A DNA stretch of 64,000 bases from contig NZ_LMKN01000008.1 in NCBI RefSeq assembly GCF_001421535.1, positions 1,081,257-1,145,256 on the forward strand, given 5' to 3'. The DNA is from Sphingomonas sp. Leaf20. GTDB taxonomy: Bacteria > Pseudomonadota > Alphaproteobacteria > Sphingomonadales > Sphingomonadaceae. This document shows positions 55,387 through 64,000 of this stretch, piece after piece; position 1 is the stretch's first letter, and every line of letters begins with the position of its first letter. A program made the position numbers and the translations under genes. The notes beneath the pieces were generated by a model. That model ran no database searches, was not told where the DNA came from, and worked only from the letters and a program-made list of their open reading frames with translations.

Positions 55387-56132
55387 GGCCGTTGGCCTCT
55401 TCGACTGCGCCGTTGGCTGCCGTCCCTTCGGGCGGCGCGGTGCCGCGTCATGTCGCGATCATCATGGACGGCAATGGCCGCTGGGCGAAGAAGCGGTTCC
55501 TGCCGCGCTTTGCCGGGCACAAGGCCGGGGTCGAGGCGGTGCGCAAGGTGACGCGCGCCGCGCGTGCCATGGGGATCGAGGCGCTGACGCTGTACGCGTT
55601 CTCGTCCGAGAACTGGCGTCGCCCGGTCGAGGAGGTCAGCGATCTGATGGGATTGCTGCGGCATTTCATCCGCAGCGATCTCGACGAACTCGCGCGCGAG
55701 AATGTCCGGCTGCGCGTGATCGGCGACTATCACAGCTTTTCGCCCGATCTGGTGGCGATGGTCGACGATGCGATCGCGCGCACCGCGACCAACACCGGTC
55801 CGATCCTGGCGATCGCGCTGAACTACGGCGCGCATGCCGAGTTGGTGACCGCCGCGCGGCGCCTCGCCGAGCGTGCGCGCGACGGCTCGCTCGATCCTGC
55901 CGACATCGATGCGGCGGGAATCGAGGCCGAACTCGACACGCATGACCTGCCGCCGCTCGACCTGATGATCCGCACCTCGGGCGAGCAGCGTCTGTCGAAC
56001 TTCCTGCTGTGGCAGGCAGCCTATGCCGAGCTGCTGTTCGTCGACACGCTGTGGCCCGACTTCGACGGCGTCGCGCTCGCCGACGCGGTCGCGGCGTTTG
56101 GTCTGCGCCAGCGCCGTTATGGTGGGCTGTGA
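55383..56132 (+). CDS. uppS: isoprenyl transferase (undecaprenyl diphosphate synthase)
   Basis: A 249-residue cis-prenyltransferase with [13 protein letters not shown] (Met28, catalytic Asp29), [30 protein letters not shown] and [19 protein letters not shown]. It builds undecaprenyl diphosphate, lipid carrier for peptidoglycan. GTG start overlaps the frr stop (GTGA); its own stop overlaps cdsA. Confidence 0.96.
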   Translation: MRPLASSTAPLAAVPSGGAVPRHVAIIMDGNGRWAKKRFLPRFAGHKAGVEAVRKVTRAARAMGIEALTLYAFSSENWRRPVEEVSDLMGLLRHFIRSDLDELARENVRLRVIGDYHSFSPDLVAMVDDAIARTATNTGPILAIALNYGAHAELVTAARRLAERARDGSLDPADIDAAGIEAELDTHDLPPLDLMIRTSGEQRLSNFLLWQAAYAELLFVDTLWPDFDGVALADAVAAFGLRQRRYGGL

Positions 56133-56953
56133 CGCTTACCGACCCTGAAAAGGCGCCCGATCAGGCGCTTCGCACACCGTCGAACCTGCAACTGCGGATG
56201 ATCGCGAGCGTCGCGATGATTGCGGTCGCGACCGTCGCGCTGATGATGGGCGGGATCGTCTTCTGGCTGCTCGGCGTGCTCGCCGCGCTGTTCATGATGG
56301 CCGAATGGTCGATGCTTCAGGGCGTCGATCGCGCGACCAAGCGGACCGCGCAGTTCGCGCTGTCGGTTCCACTCGCGCTGATGGCGCCTGCATCGCTGAT
56401 CATCGTCGTCCGCGACTTCTTCACGCTCGGGTTGCTGGCCGGCGCGACGTTCTTCGTTGTCATCATTACCCGCCGGCCGCGGCTCGCGCTTGGGGTGATC
56501 TATTGCGGGCTGCCCGTGCTCGCGCTGATGGTGATCCGCCGTCAGGACGACGGCATTCTCTATACACTCTGGGCGCTTTCGCTCGTCTGGGCCTGCGACA
56601 TCGGCGCGTTCTTCACGGGGCGGACGCTCGGCGGCCCCAAGCTCGCACCGGTGATCAGCCCGAACAAGACATGGTCGGGCCTGATCGGCGGGATTGTCCT
56701 TGCAAGCCTCGTCGCGGCCGCGCTGCACTATAGCTATGCACTGCCGCTCCGCCTGGCGCTGGCGACCCCGATCCTCGCGGCACTGGCGCAAGGCGGCGAT
56801 CTTTATGAGAGCTGGTTGAAGCGCGTCGCCGGCGTCAAGGACAGCGGCAATATCCTGCCCGGCCATGGCGGCGTCATGGATCGCCTCGACGGTCTCGTTC
56901 CCGTTGCACCGGTCGCGGCGCTGCTTATCCTGCTGCCGCACCTCCTGCCATGA
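56129..56953 (+). CDS. cdsA: phosphatidate cytidylyltransferase
   Basis: A 274-residue membrane protein with about eight helices and the CdsA signature [20 protein letters not shown] then GVMDRLDG (from residue 228). It makes CDP-diacylglycerol, the precursor used by pssA. GTG start at 56129 overlaps the uppS stop by four bases; the stop overlaps dxr by ATGA. Confidence 0.96.
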   Translation: MTLTDPEKAPDQALRTPSNLQLRMIASVAMIAVATVALMMGGIVFWLLGVLAALFMMAEWSMLQGVDRATKRTAQFALSVPLALMAPASLIIVVRDFFTLGLLAGATFFVVIITRRPRLALGVIYCGLPVLALMVIRRQDDGILYTLWALSLVWACDIGAFFTGRTLGGPKLAPVISPNKTWSGLIGGIVLASLVAAALHYSYALPLRLALATPILAALAQGGDLYESWLKRVAGVKDSGNILPGHGGVMDRLDGLVPVAPVAALLILLPHLLP

Positions 56954-58107
56954 AGACGATCACGATCCTCGGCGCGACCGGCTCGGTCGGGACCTCGACG
57001 CTCGACCTCGTCGAACGCGAGCCCGATCGCTTCCGCGTCGTCGCGCTGACTGCCAACTGCGACGTCGCCCGATTGGCGGCGGCCGCGATCCGTACGCGCG
57101 CCGAGCTTGCGGTCGTTGCCGATCAGCGGTGCCTCGCCGATCTGCGCGCGGCGCTTGCCGGCACCGGTATCCGCGCAGGCGGGGGCGCGGACGCGATCGC
57201 GGAGGCCGCGTCATCGGGCGCGGACTGGACGATGGGGGCGATCGTCGGATGTGCGGGGCTGAAACCCGTCATGGCTGCCATCGAGCAGGGCGGCACCGTC
57301 GTCATCGCGAACAAGGAACCGCTGGTATCCGCGGGCGACGTGATCCTGGCCGCCGCGGCGCGATCGGGCGCGGTGCTGCTGCCGGCCGATTCCGAGCACA
57401 ACGCGATCTTCCAGTGCTTCGACTCCGCGCGCCCCGAGGGCGTGCGACGGATCATCCTGACGTGCAGCGGCGGTCCGTTTCGCGACTGGACGACCGAACG
57501 AATGCGCGACGTCACGCTCGAACAGGCGGTCAAGCATCCCAACTGGTCGATGGGCGCGAAGATCTCGGTCGATTCCGCGACGATGATGAACAAGGGGCTC
57601 GAGCTGATCGAGGCGGCCCGGCTGTTTCCGATTCCGCATGACCGGATCGAAATCGTCATTCATCCGCAGTCGGTGATCCATTCGCTTGTCGACTATCAGG
57701 ACGGATCGGTCCTTGCGCAGCTCGGCCCCCCCGACATGCGGACGCCGATCGCGCACACGCTGGCGTGGCCCGCACGAATGGCGACGCCGATGGCGCCGCT
57801 CGATCTGGTCGCGATCGGCCGCCTCGATTTCGAAGCGCCCGACCCGGCGCGCTTCCCTGCGCTCCGGCTGGCCCGCGAGGCGCTGGAAGCGGGCGGGGCC
57901 CGGCCAGCGATCCTGAATGCTGCCAACGAAGTCGCGGTCGAGGCTTTCCTGCAACGACGTATCGGCTTCCTCGAAATAGCCGCAATCGTGGAAGATACGC
58001 TGTCGTGCTACGACCCGGTTGCGCCGGACAGCGTCGAGGCCGTGCTGGCGATCGATACCGAGGCGCGGATACTGGCGGACAAGCGGGTAAAGGATTGCGT
58101 GGTTTGA
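56950..58107 (+). CDS. dxr: 1-deoxy-D-xylulose-5-phosphate reductoisomerase
   Basis: A 385-residue enzyme with the NADPH motif [25 protein letters not shown], the metal-binding [13 protein letters not shown], and the substrate segment [18 protein letters not shown]. It makes 2-C-methylerythritol-4-phosphate, feeding isoprenoid supply for uppS. Overlaps cdsA and rseP by four bases each. Confidence 0.97.
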   Translation: MKTITILGATGSVGTSTLDLVEREPDRFRVVALTANCDVARLAAAAIRTRAELAVVADQRCLADLRAALAGTGIRAGGGADAIAEAASSGADWTMGAIVGCAGLKPVMAAIEQGGTVVIANKEPLVSAGDVILAAAARSGAVLLPADSEHNAIFQCFDSARPEGVRRIILTCSGGPFRDWTTERMRDVTLEQAVKHPNWSMGAKISVDSATMMNKGLELIEAARLFPIPHDRIEIVIHPQSVIHSLVDYQDGSVLAQLGPPDMRTPIAHTLAWPARMATPMAPLDLVAIGRLDFEAPDPARFPALRLAREALEAGGARPAILNAANEVAVEAFLQRRIGFLEIAAIVEDTLSCYDPVAPDSVEAVLAIDTEARILADKRVKDCVV

Positions 58108-59237
58108 TCGAAACGCCGGGTATCCTGTTGACGATCCTGTCCTTTGTCCTCGTGATCGGACCGCTCGTGTTCGTTCACGAGATGGGCCATTATCTTGCCG
58201 GCCGGTATTTCGGCATCAAGGCTGACGCGTTTTCGATCGGCTTTGGCCGCGAGATCGCAGGCTTCACCGACAAGCGCGGGACGCGCTGGAAGTTCGGCTG
58301 GCTGCCACTCGGCGGCTATGTGAAGTTTGCCGGCGACATGAACCCGGCCAGCCAGCCTTCCGCGGACTGGCTTGCACTTCCAGCGGCCGAGCGCCGGCAG
58401 ACGTTCCAGGCAAAATCCGTGTGGCAGCGCGCGATCGTTGTTGCCGCGGGGCCCGTCATTAATTTCATCGTCGCGATCGTCATACTCGGCGGCTTCGCGC
58501 TCGCTTATGGCGATATCCGCATGCCGCCCGTCGTCGGTGCGGCGATGCCGGGCAGTCCGGCGGCCGCGGCAGGGCTTCAGGCGGGAGACCGCGTCACCGC
58601 GCTCGGCGGTCGCTCGATCGAGACATTCGACGACATGGCCCGCTTCGCGCGAATCCGTGCCGGCGAGCGCGTCCGCATCGACGTGACGCGCGACGGGCAG
58701 CAGATCTCGCGCGACCTCGTCATCGCGACCGACTTGCAGCGTGATCGGTTTGGCAATGAATTTCGAGTCGGTCGGCTTGGGATTGCCGGGTCCAAGCCCG
58801 TGATCGTTCCCGTCGGGCTGCTCGAGGCCCCCGTCGTCGCGGTCAAGCGGACGGGTGAGATCGTGTCGATGATGGTGGAAACGCTCGGCCAGGTGATAAC
58901 CGGGCGGCGTTCGGTCAAGGAGCTGGGCGGTCCGCTCAGCATCGCCAAGGTGTCGGGCGAGCAGATGTCGCTGGGGATCGAGGCCTATGTGTTCCTTATT
59001 GCCCTCGTCTCCATCAATCTGGGGTTCATCAATCTCCTGCCAGTGCCGATGCTGGATGGCGGACATTTGTTTTTCTATGCGATCGAGGCGGTTCGTCGCC
59101 GGCCCGTCGACCCGGAGGTTCAGGAATGGGCTTTCCGCGGCGGGCTGGCGGCCATTCTTGCGCTCATGCTTCTCGTGACCTTCAACGATCTGGGCAATTT
59201 CGGCCTGTGGAAGAATCTGGCCGGCTTGATCGGGTGA
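58104..59237 (+). CDS. rseP: site-2 membrane protease RseP
   Basis: A 377-residue S2P-type metalloprotease: first helix with HEMGH (25-29), zinc ligands and general base, GEFLRF-like membrane re-entrant loop [15 protein letters not shown], one PDZ domain around residues 125-200 ([21 protein letters not shown]), and the second zinc site [12 protein letters not shown] with Asp318. It cleaves RseA-like anti-sigma factors. The TTG start overlaps the dxr stop (TTGA). Confidence 0.94.
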   Translation: MIETPGILLTILSFVLVIGPLVFVHEMGHYLAGRYFGIKADAFSIGFGREIAGFTDKRGTRWKFGWLPLGGYVKFAGDMNPASQPSADWLALPAAERRQTFQAKSVWQRAIVVAAGPVINFIVAIVILGGFALAYGDIRMPPVVGAAMPGSPAAAAGLQAGDRVTALGGRSIETFDDMARFARIRAGERVRIDVTRDGQQISRDLVIATDLQRDRFGNEFRVGRLGIAGSKPVIVPVGLLEAPVVAVKRTGEIVSMMVETLGQVITGRRSVKELGGPLSIAKVSGEQMSLGIEAYVFLIALVSINLGFINLLPVPMLDGGHLFFYAIEAVRRRPVDPEVQEWAFRGGLAAILALMLLVTFNDLGNFGLWKNLAGLIG

Positions 59238-59295
59238 CGCGGTTAGGGCAGGGCGGGCGCGCCCTTGCGTATGCAAGTTTCTTGGGGTGGGTTTG

Positions 59296-62067
59296 GTGAC
59301 AGCAATCAACGGTTACACTTTTGCGCGTAACGGCGCCCTGCTTCTCGCAGGAACGATGCTGTCCGGCGTGCCCGTCTGGGCACAGACCGTACCGGCACCT
59401 GTCGCTCGGTCGACGGGACCGGCGGCCGCGCGACCTGCGGCTACCCCTCGACCTGCAGCTACAACGCCCTTGGCGGCTCCTGTATCCCAGACGCTGATCA
59501 AGACTTTGCGCGTCGAGGGTTCGCAGCGCATCGAGCCGGAGACGGTGCTCAGCTATACCAAGCTGCGCGTGGGGATTCCGTACACCGCCGAAACGCTCGA
59601 CCAGGCGCTCAAGGACCTGCAGGCCAGCGACCTGTTCGCGGACTATTCGATCTCGGGCGTGGAGGATGGCAACATCGTCCTGCGCATCCGCGAGAACCCG
59701 ATCATCAACCGCGTCATCCTCGAGGGCAACAAGGCGCTCAAGGCCGACAAGATCACCAAGGAGATCAAGCTCGCGCCGCGCCAGATCTTCACGCGCACCG
59801 CGGTCCGTCAGGACATTGCGCGGATCATCGAGCTGTATCGCCGGCAGGGTCGCTTTGCTGCGGTCGTCGACCCGAAGATGGTCAATCTCGACCAGAACCG
59901 CGTCGATGTGGTGTTCGAGATCAGCGAAGGACCAAAGTCCAAGGTCCGTCAGATCAACATCCTCGGCAACGAGGTGTTCTCCGACGACCAGATCCGCGGA
60001 CAGATGGCGACCAAGCAGGCACGTCTGTTCCGCCTGCTGTCGTCCGCGACGAGCTATGACCAGGATCGCCTGAGCTACGACCAGCAGAAGCTGCGCCAGT
60101 TCTACCTGACCGAAGGCTATGCCGATTTCCGTGTCACGTCCGCCGTTGCCGAACTGACGCCGGACAAGAAGGACTTCATCATCACCTATGTGGTGGAGGA
60201 GGGTAAGCGGTATAAGTTCGGCGACGTCACCGTCGACAGCCAGATCCGCGATTTCGACAACAAGAAGCTCGCGTCGACGCTGCCGCTCAAGAAGGGCGAA
60301 TGGTACAACGCGAAGCTGGTCGAGGATTCGGTCGACAATCTGAGCCAGACCGCGGGCCTGTTCGGCTATGCGTTCACCGAGGTGAACCCGGAGTTCCAGA
60401 AGGACGCCGAAACGCTGACGATGGGGATTAACTTCAACATCGCCGAAGCCAAGCGTACCTATGTCGAGCGCGTCGAGATCAACGGCAACACGCAGACGCA
60501 GGACAAGGTCGTGCGTCGCGAGATCCGCCTTGCCGAGGGCGACGCCTTCAACAGCTTCCAGGTCAAGCGTTCGCAGGATCGCATCAACTCGCTGGGCTAT
60601 TTCCAGGACAAGATGGAAATCAAGCAGACGCCGGGTTCCGCACCCGATCGCGTCATTCTCGAGACCAATCTCGAAGAACGGTCGACCGGCGAACTGCAGT
60701 TGTCGGCAGGCTATTCGAGCCTCGAACGCTTCATCATCCAGGCCAACATCACGCAGCGTAATTTCCGCGGCAAGGGGCAGGAACTCCGCGCCGGCGTGAA
60801 CTATTCCAGCTATTCGAAATCGATCGAACTGGGCTTCACCGAGCCCTACCTGCTGGACAAGAATATCGCGATCGGCGGCGACCTCTTCCGGCGCGATTTC
60901 AACTCGTTCAACTATGTCGGCAACGATCGCCAGACGACCTATTCGCAGGTCTCGACCGGCTTCCAGATCCGCGCCGGCGTGCCGCTGACCGAATTCTGGT
61001 CGCTTTCCGGTCGATACGGCCTGTCCTATGACGAGGTCGGCCTCGACCAGGCCTCCTATTTCACGAACGGTGTTTGCGATCCGCTCAAGGCCGGTCGTTA
61101 TCTCTGCGAGGCGCTCGGCAACCGCTGGACGTCGTCGATCGGCTACTCGCTCATCTACGACACGCTCAACAGCCGCTTGCGTCCGACCGCGGGCCAGCGC
61201 TTCTCGTTCAGCCAGGACTTCGCCGGTCTTGGCGGCGACGTGAAATATATTCGTACCCGTGCCGAAGGGTCGAAGTTCTGGAATCTTGGCAGCGGCTTCA
61301 TCGGGTCGGTCATCGCCGAGGGCGGCTATATCCATTCGCTCGAGAAGAGCCGTGGCGAAGGCGTCGACCGCGTCCGGATCACGGACCGCTTCTATCTTGG
61401 CGAGCCTCAGTTCCGTGGCTTCGACATTCGCGGCGTCGGGCCGCGCGTGCTGCGCCAGCAATATGTCACCGCGGCGGATGGCACGCAGACCGTCGTGACC
61501 GATCGTAACCAGATCGTCGATGACGCGCTTGGCGGCAGGGCCTATTACCTGGCGCGCGCGGAAATCGAGATCCCGTTGGGCTCGGGTGCTCGTGAGCTCG
61601 GGCTTCGTCCGACGATCTATGCGCAGGTCGGCAGCCTGTTCGGGATCACGCGGCCGTTGCCGACGGCGACCTTCCCGACCTCGGTCGACGCGAACGGCAA
61701 CGTCACGGTGCTGCCGATCAACACGCCGTTGTTCGACAGCGCGGGTCGCCAGCTCTACTTCAATACGTATACGCCGACCGGCGCGACCGAGACCGCGCAG
61801 CGTGCCACGACGTGCCAGACCGGCTATTCGGATACGCTCGGCGGCGCGTGCGCCGGGGCAGAGGCGAACATCATCGCGACCAGCGCGATCGCGCCGTTCA
61901 AGGAAACCTTCCTCGGCAATTCGCCGCGACCGCGTCTGTCGGTCGGTATCGGCGTGAACTGGAATTCGCCGTTCGGACCGCTGCGTATCGATCTCGCCAA
62001 GGCATTGCTCACGCAGCCGGGTGACGACCCCAAGCTTATTACTTTCAACGTAGGGACACAGTTCTGA
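59296..62067 (+). CDS. bamA: outer-membrane protein assembly factor BamA
   Basis: A 923-residue protein: signal peptide to about residue 30 (GALLLAGTMLSGVPVWAQ), five POTRA domains (about 65-470, beginning LIKTLRVEGSQRIEPETV) and a 16-stranded barrel with GTGLVRPYLL-like NFRGKGQELRAGVNYSSY and PFGPLRIDLAKALL. The last residues GTQF end in the Phe expected for outer-membrane insertion. BamA inserts barrel proteins. GTG 59296 is preferred because GGGG is eight bases upstream; another GTG at 59287 adds three residues. Confidence 0.95.
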   Translation: MTAINGYTFARNGALLLAGTMLSGVPVWAQTVPAPVARSTGPAAARPAATPRPAATTPLAAPVSQTLIKTLRVEGSQRIEPETVLSYTKLRVGIPYTAETLDQALKDLQASDLFADYSISGVEDGNIVLRIRENPIINRVILEGNKALKADKITKEIKLAPRQIFTRTAVRQDIARIIELYRRQGRFAAVVDPKMVNLDQNRVDVVFEISEGPKSKVRQINILGNEVFSDDQIRGQMATKQARLFRLLSSATSYDQDRLSYDQQKLRQFYLTEGYADFRVTSAVAELTPDKKDFIITYVVEEGKRYKFGDVTVDSQIRDFDNKKLASTLPLKKGEWYNAKLVEDSVDNLSQTAGLFGYAFTEVNPEFQKDAETLTMGINFNIAEAKRTYVERVEINGNTQTQDKVVRREIRLAEGDAFNSFQVKRSQDRINSLGYFQDKMEIKQTPGSAPDRVILETNLEERSTGELQLSAGYSSLERFIIQANITQRNFRGKGQELRAGVNYSSYSKSIELGFTEPYLLDKNIAIGGDLFRRDFNSFNYVGNDRQTTYSQVSTGFQIRAGVPLTEFWSLSGRYGLSYDEVGLDQASYFTNGVCDPLKAGRYLCEALGNRWTSSIGYSLIYDTLNSRLRPTAGQRFSFSQDFAGLGGDVKYIRTRAEGSKFWNLGSGFIGSVIAEGGYIHSLEKSRGEGVDRVRITDRFYLGEPQFRGFDIRGVGPRVLRQQYVTAADGTQTVVTDRNQIVDDALGGRAYYLARAEIEIPLGSGARELGLRPTIYAQVGSLFGITRPLPTATFPTSVDANGNVTVLPINTPLFDSAGRQLYFNTYTPTGATETAQRATTCQTGYSDTLGGACAGAEANIIATSAIAPFKETFLGNSPRPRLSVGIGVNWNSPFGPLRIDLAKALLTQPGDDPKLITFNVGTQF

Positions 62068-62735
62068 TGACGACGTTCAAGACGCTTCTCCTCGCTGCGG
62101 CAGTGCTCGCGCCCGCCGCGATCGTCGCTCCCGCGGCGCAGGCCCAGGTTTCGGGTATCGCAGTCGCCGATCCCCAGGGCGCGATTGCCGCCTCCAAGGC
62201 GTGGACCACCGCGCGTGGTCAGATCGAGACGACTTACAAGGCTCAGCTCGATCAGGCTGAAACGCGTCGCCAGGCGATCGCACGTGAGCTTCAGCCGCTC
62301 GTGACCGCGTTCCAGACCGCGCAGCGCGCACCGACACCGAACGCTGCCGCTCTGCAGACTCAGGCGCAGACGATCCAGGCACGCGAAACCGCAGCCAATC
62401 AGGAGCTCGCCCGCCTGACCCAGCCCGCGCAGCGTGCGCAGCAATATGTGATCGAGCAGATCCAGGCGAAGCTCGGCGACGCGGTCACCAACGCTGTGCG
62501 CGCAAAGAACGTCACGCTCCTGCTGCGTCCCGACGCAGCGCTGTTCGCGCAGCCGGCGGCCGACATCACCACGTCGATCACGGCCGAGCTCGACCGACTG
62601 GTTCCAACGGTCGGCATCACGCCGCCCGCAGGCTGGCAGCCCAACCAGCAGGGTCAGCAGGGTGGCGCGGCTGCCGCTGCACCGGCGGCTCCTGCGCGTG
62701 GCGCACCAGCGCGTACGCAGCCCCAGGGTCGCTGA
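62067..62735 (+). CDS. OmpH/Skp-type periplasmic chaperone
   Basis: A 222-residue protein with a signal peptide ([22 protein letters not shown]), then [52 protein letters not shown], a long helix of the Skp type, and a Gln/Ala/Pro-rich tail. It delivers unfolded barrel proteins to BamA. ATG overlaps the bamA stop (TGATG). The helical arms are shorter and more polar-poor than E. coli Skp, so the assignment rests mainly on context. Confidence 0.82.
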   Translation: MTTFKTLLLAAAVLAPAAIVAPAAQAQVSGIAVADPQGAIAASKAWTTARGQIETTYKAQLDQAETRRQAIARELQPLVTAFQTAQRAPTPNAAALQTQAQTIQARETAANQELARLTQPAQRAQQYVIEQIQAKLGDAVTNAVRAKNVTLLLRPDAALFAQPAADITTSITAELDRLVPTVGITPPAGWQPNQQGQQGGAAAAAPAAPARGAPARTQPQGR

Positions 62736-62746
62736 GGCGCGATTCC

Positions 62747-63247
62747 GTGAGCGCTGACAACGGACACACTGGATCCGACGCCGCATCCGGCCAGTCGAGC
62801 GGTCCGCTCGACATTGGCCGGGTGATGGCGGCGCTGCCGCATCGCTATCCGATGCTGCTGGTCGATCGTGTCGTGGACCTCGTCCCCGACACGTCGATCA
62901 CGGCGATCAAGGCGGTGTCGATGAACGAGCAGTTCTTCCAGGGACATTTTCCTGGGCGCCCGATCATGCCGGGTGTGCTCATCGTCGAGGCGATGGCGCA
63001 GGCGGCCGGAATCCTCGCGGTCGAGTCGCTCGGCCTCGCCGGCTCGGGCAAACTCGTCTATTTCATGGCGATCGACGGCGCCAAGTTCCGCAAGCCCGTG
63101 GAACCCGGCGTTCTCCTGCAGCTCGACGTCTCGTTTGTTCAGAAGCGCGCCAGCGTCTGCAAGTTCGCGGGTCGTGCTCTTGTCGACGGACAGCTTGTCG
63201 CCGAAGCCAATTTCACGGCGATGATCGCGGATCCGCCCAAGGCATGA
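62747..63247 (+). CDS. fabZ: 3-hydroxyacyl-ACP dehydratase FabZ
   Basis: A 166-residue hot-dog enzyme with [14 protein letters not shown], catalytic His67 in [13 protein letters not shown] and Glu81 in EAMAQAAG. It dehydrates 3-hydroxyacyl-ACP. The GTG at 62747 gives a somewhat longer N-terminus than usual (about 20 residues before GPLDIGRVM). It follows bamA-skp with no lpxD before it and no lpxA after it. Confidence 0.96.
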   Translation: MSADNGHTGSDAASGQSSGPLDIGRVMAALPHRYPMLLVDRVVDLVPDTSITAIKAVSMNEQFFQGHFPGRPIMPGVLIVEAMAQAAGILAVESLGLAGSGKLVYFMAIDGAKFRKPVEPGVLLQLDVSFVQKRASVCKFAGRALVDGQLVAEANFTAMIADPPKA

Positions 63248-63339
63248 AACCGCCCATCTTGTAACTCGGCGTGCTGCGGTGTACGGGCGCGCCTTCCTTT
63301 CAGGCTGGTCGGAACCAGCCACAATACCGGAGACTTTCG

Positions 63340-63570
63340 ATGAAGGCCGATACGCATCCCGACTATCACATGATCACCATCCAGATGACCGACGGTACGA
63401 AGTACCAGACGCGGTCGACCTGGGGCAAGGAAGGCGATGTGATGACGCTCGAAATCGATCCGCTCGCGCATCCGGCATGGACCGGCGGTCGGGGCACGAT
63501 GCTCGACACGGGCGGCCAAGTCGCGCGCTTCAACAAGCGCTTCGGTGGCGGTCTCACGCTCCGCAAGTAA
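63340..63570 (+). CDS. rpmE: 50S ribosomal protein bL31 (zinc-free type)
   Basis: A 76-residue protein beginning [20 protein letters not shown], matching L31, with [26 protein letters not shown] where zinc-type L31 has C-x-x-C. All zinc cysteines are absent, so it is the C-minus type that does not need zinc. CGGAG lies upstream of the ATG. A terminator follows. Confidence 0.95.
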   Translation: MKADTHPDYHMITIQMTDGTKYQTRSTWGKEGDVMTLEIDPLAHPAWTGGRGTMLDTGGQVARFNKRFGGGLTLRK

Positions 63571-63607
63571 TGCCAGCCTGGCCGAGTGCCAGCTGACCGA
63601 GAGACAG

Positions 63608-63643
63608 AACCGGCGTACGCAATCAGGCGTGCGCCGGTTTTTT
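63608..63643 (+). terminator. rho-independent terminator after rpmE
   Basis: Stem aaccggcgtacgc (63608-63620) with gcgtgcgccggtt (63627-63639), one G-T pair, loop aatcag, followed by a run of Ts. It ends the plus-strand cluster. Confidence 0.92.
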
Positions 63644-63811
63644 CATGTCTGACGTTCTGCGTCCATGCTCACCCAAGCAGCGGCTTTTTGCTCTGCTGCA
63701 TGGCAGCGCAAACTTACGCTCGAGCTATTAGCGCTGGAAGCTCTCGAGGAGCCGGCCAGAGGGCTTTCGACCGTGATCAGTCAAAAATTGCCATAAAAGT
63801 GAAATTTGCAT

Positions 63812-63840
63812 TTGACGGGGTTGGGGGAGGTGCCTAGAGG
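63812..63840 (+). promoter_or_regulatory. rRNA operon promoter
   Basis: TTGACG (63812-63817) and TAGAGG (63835-63840) are 17 bases apart, G-rich spacer, with AT-rich DNA upstream (aattgccataaaagtgaaat) as an UP-like element. It is the strongest promoter seen in the window and lies just before an rRNA-type leader. Confidence 0.75.
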
Positions 63841-64000
63841 GGTGTCACCGCAGCGAACGGCCACACGGTCTGGTTGCTGCGGTCGCAAAAAACCAGATGC
63901 TCCAAGCTTCTCGAAAGGGAAGTTATGCGAGTGTCGGTCTTTTTGTCGGCTCTTTGACATTGTAGGTTTAGATGAAGGGACATGTGGGCGGCGGCTTGCG
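63841..64000 (+). other. leader of an rRNA operon (16S gene beyond the window)
   Basis: The leader contains gctctttgaca (63949-63959), the BoxA-type antitermination sequence found before alphaproteobacterial 16S genes, then gacatgtgggcggcgg near the end of the window, as in sphingomonad rRNA leaders. The mature 16S start is not reached. No open frame here is credible. Confidence 0.75.

Noticed and set aside
59182..61461. Open minus-strand frame of 759 codons opposite bamA
   Set aside because: Shadow of bamA; bamA has POTRA and barrel motifs and operon context.
63586..63837. 83-codon plus-strand frame near the right end
   Set aside because: Runs through the rpmE terminator and the rRNA promoter; no family features.

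Overview
The window looks like one contiguous piece of a high-GC alphaproteobacterial chromosome, most likely Sphingomonas or a close relative (Sphingomonadaceae). This rests on the gene content and order: an Entner-Doudoroff set (zwf-pgl-edd-glk-eda), a TonB-dependent receptor, a dimer-type NADP isocitrate dehydrogenase, C-terminally extended S6 and L9, bamA-skp-fabZ without lpxD or lpxA (sphingomonads use glycosphingolipids instead of LPS), and several families of short palindromic intergenic repeats. The call comes from gene families and not from a database search.

Layout. 1-3.5 kb: a 5'-partial SnoaL-like gene, an SRPBCC gene and an arsR-arsC-arsB arsenic operon. 3.7-6.3 kb: a secreted GH9 glucanase whose promoter overlaps a LacI-type palindrome. 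6.4-12.4 kb: tRNA-Lys and the cell-shape cluster mreB-mreC-mreD-mrdA-rodA. 12.5-16.3 kb: mutL, a TonB-C-terminal-domain protein and a SIMPL protein. 16.4-18.4 kb: rpsF-rpsR-rplI and an RcnB-like protein. 18.5-23.6 kb: fatty-acid cluster fabD-fabG-acpP-fabF and mltG, with a GxxExxY gene flanked by long inverted repeats inserted between fabD and fabG. 23.8-31.4 kb: marR-like, SH3, argC, then zwf, pgl, edd, glk, eda on the minus strand. 31.5-34.4 kb: secG, pyrG and an hsp20 gene behind a ROSE-type RNA thermometer. 34.6-41 kb: TonB-dependent receptor, lolC/E-lolD, a GNAT acetyltransferase and glutathione peroxidase. 41.1-49.6 kb: dnaE, an acyl-CoA ligase, a CPA2 antiporter and icd. 49.7-51.5 kb: psd-pssA. 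51.8-63.6 kb: the long growth cluster rpsB-tsf-pyrH-frr-uppS-cdsA-dxr-rseP-bamA-skp-fabZ, then rpmE. The last 200 bases are the promoter and leader of an rRNA operon whose 16S gene lies beyond the window.

Most of the window is core metabolism and cell-envelope growth. Many neighbours overlap by the 4-base ATGA, GTGA or TTGA type, which points to translational coupling. The unusual material is repetitive DNA. At least four families of short inverted repeats occupy the intergenic gaps, and two copies sit in frame inside essential genes (mutL linker, dnaE loop). One copy supplies the ribosome-binding site of mltG. A separate repeat family with 28-base arms brackets the GxxExxY gene in the fab cluster and recurs as an empty 96-base element after pyrG. 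This pair is the best candidate for a poorly described mobile or repeat-associated system.
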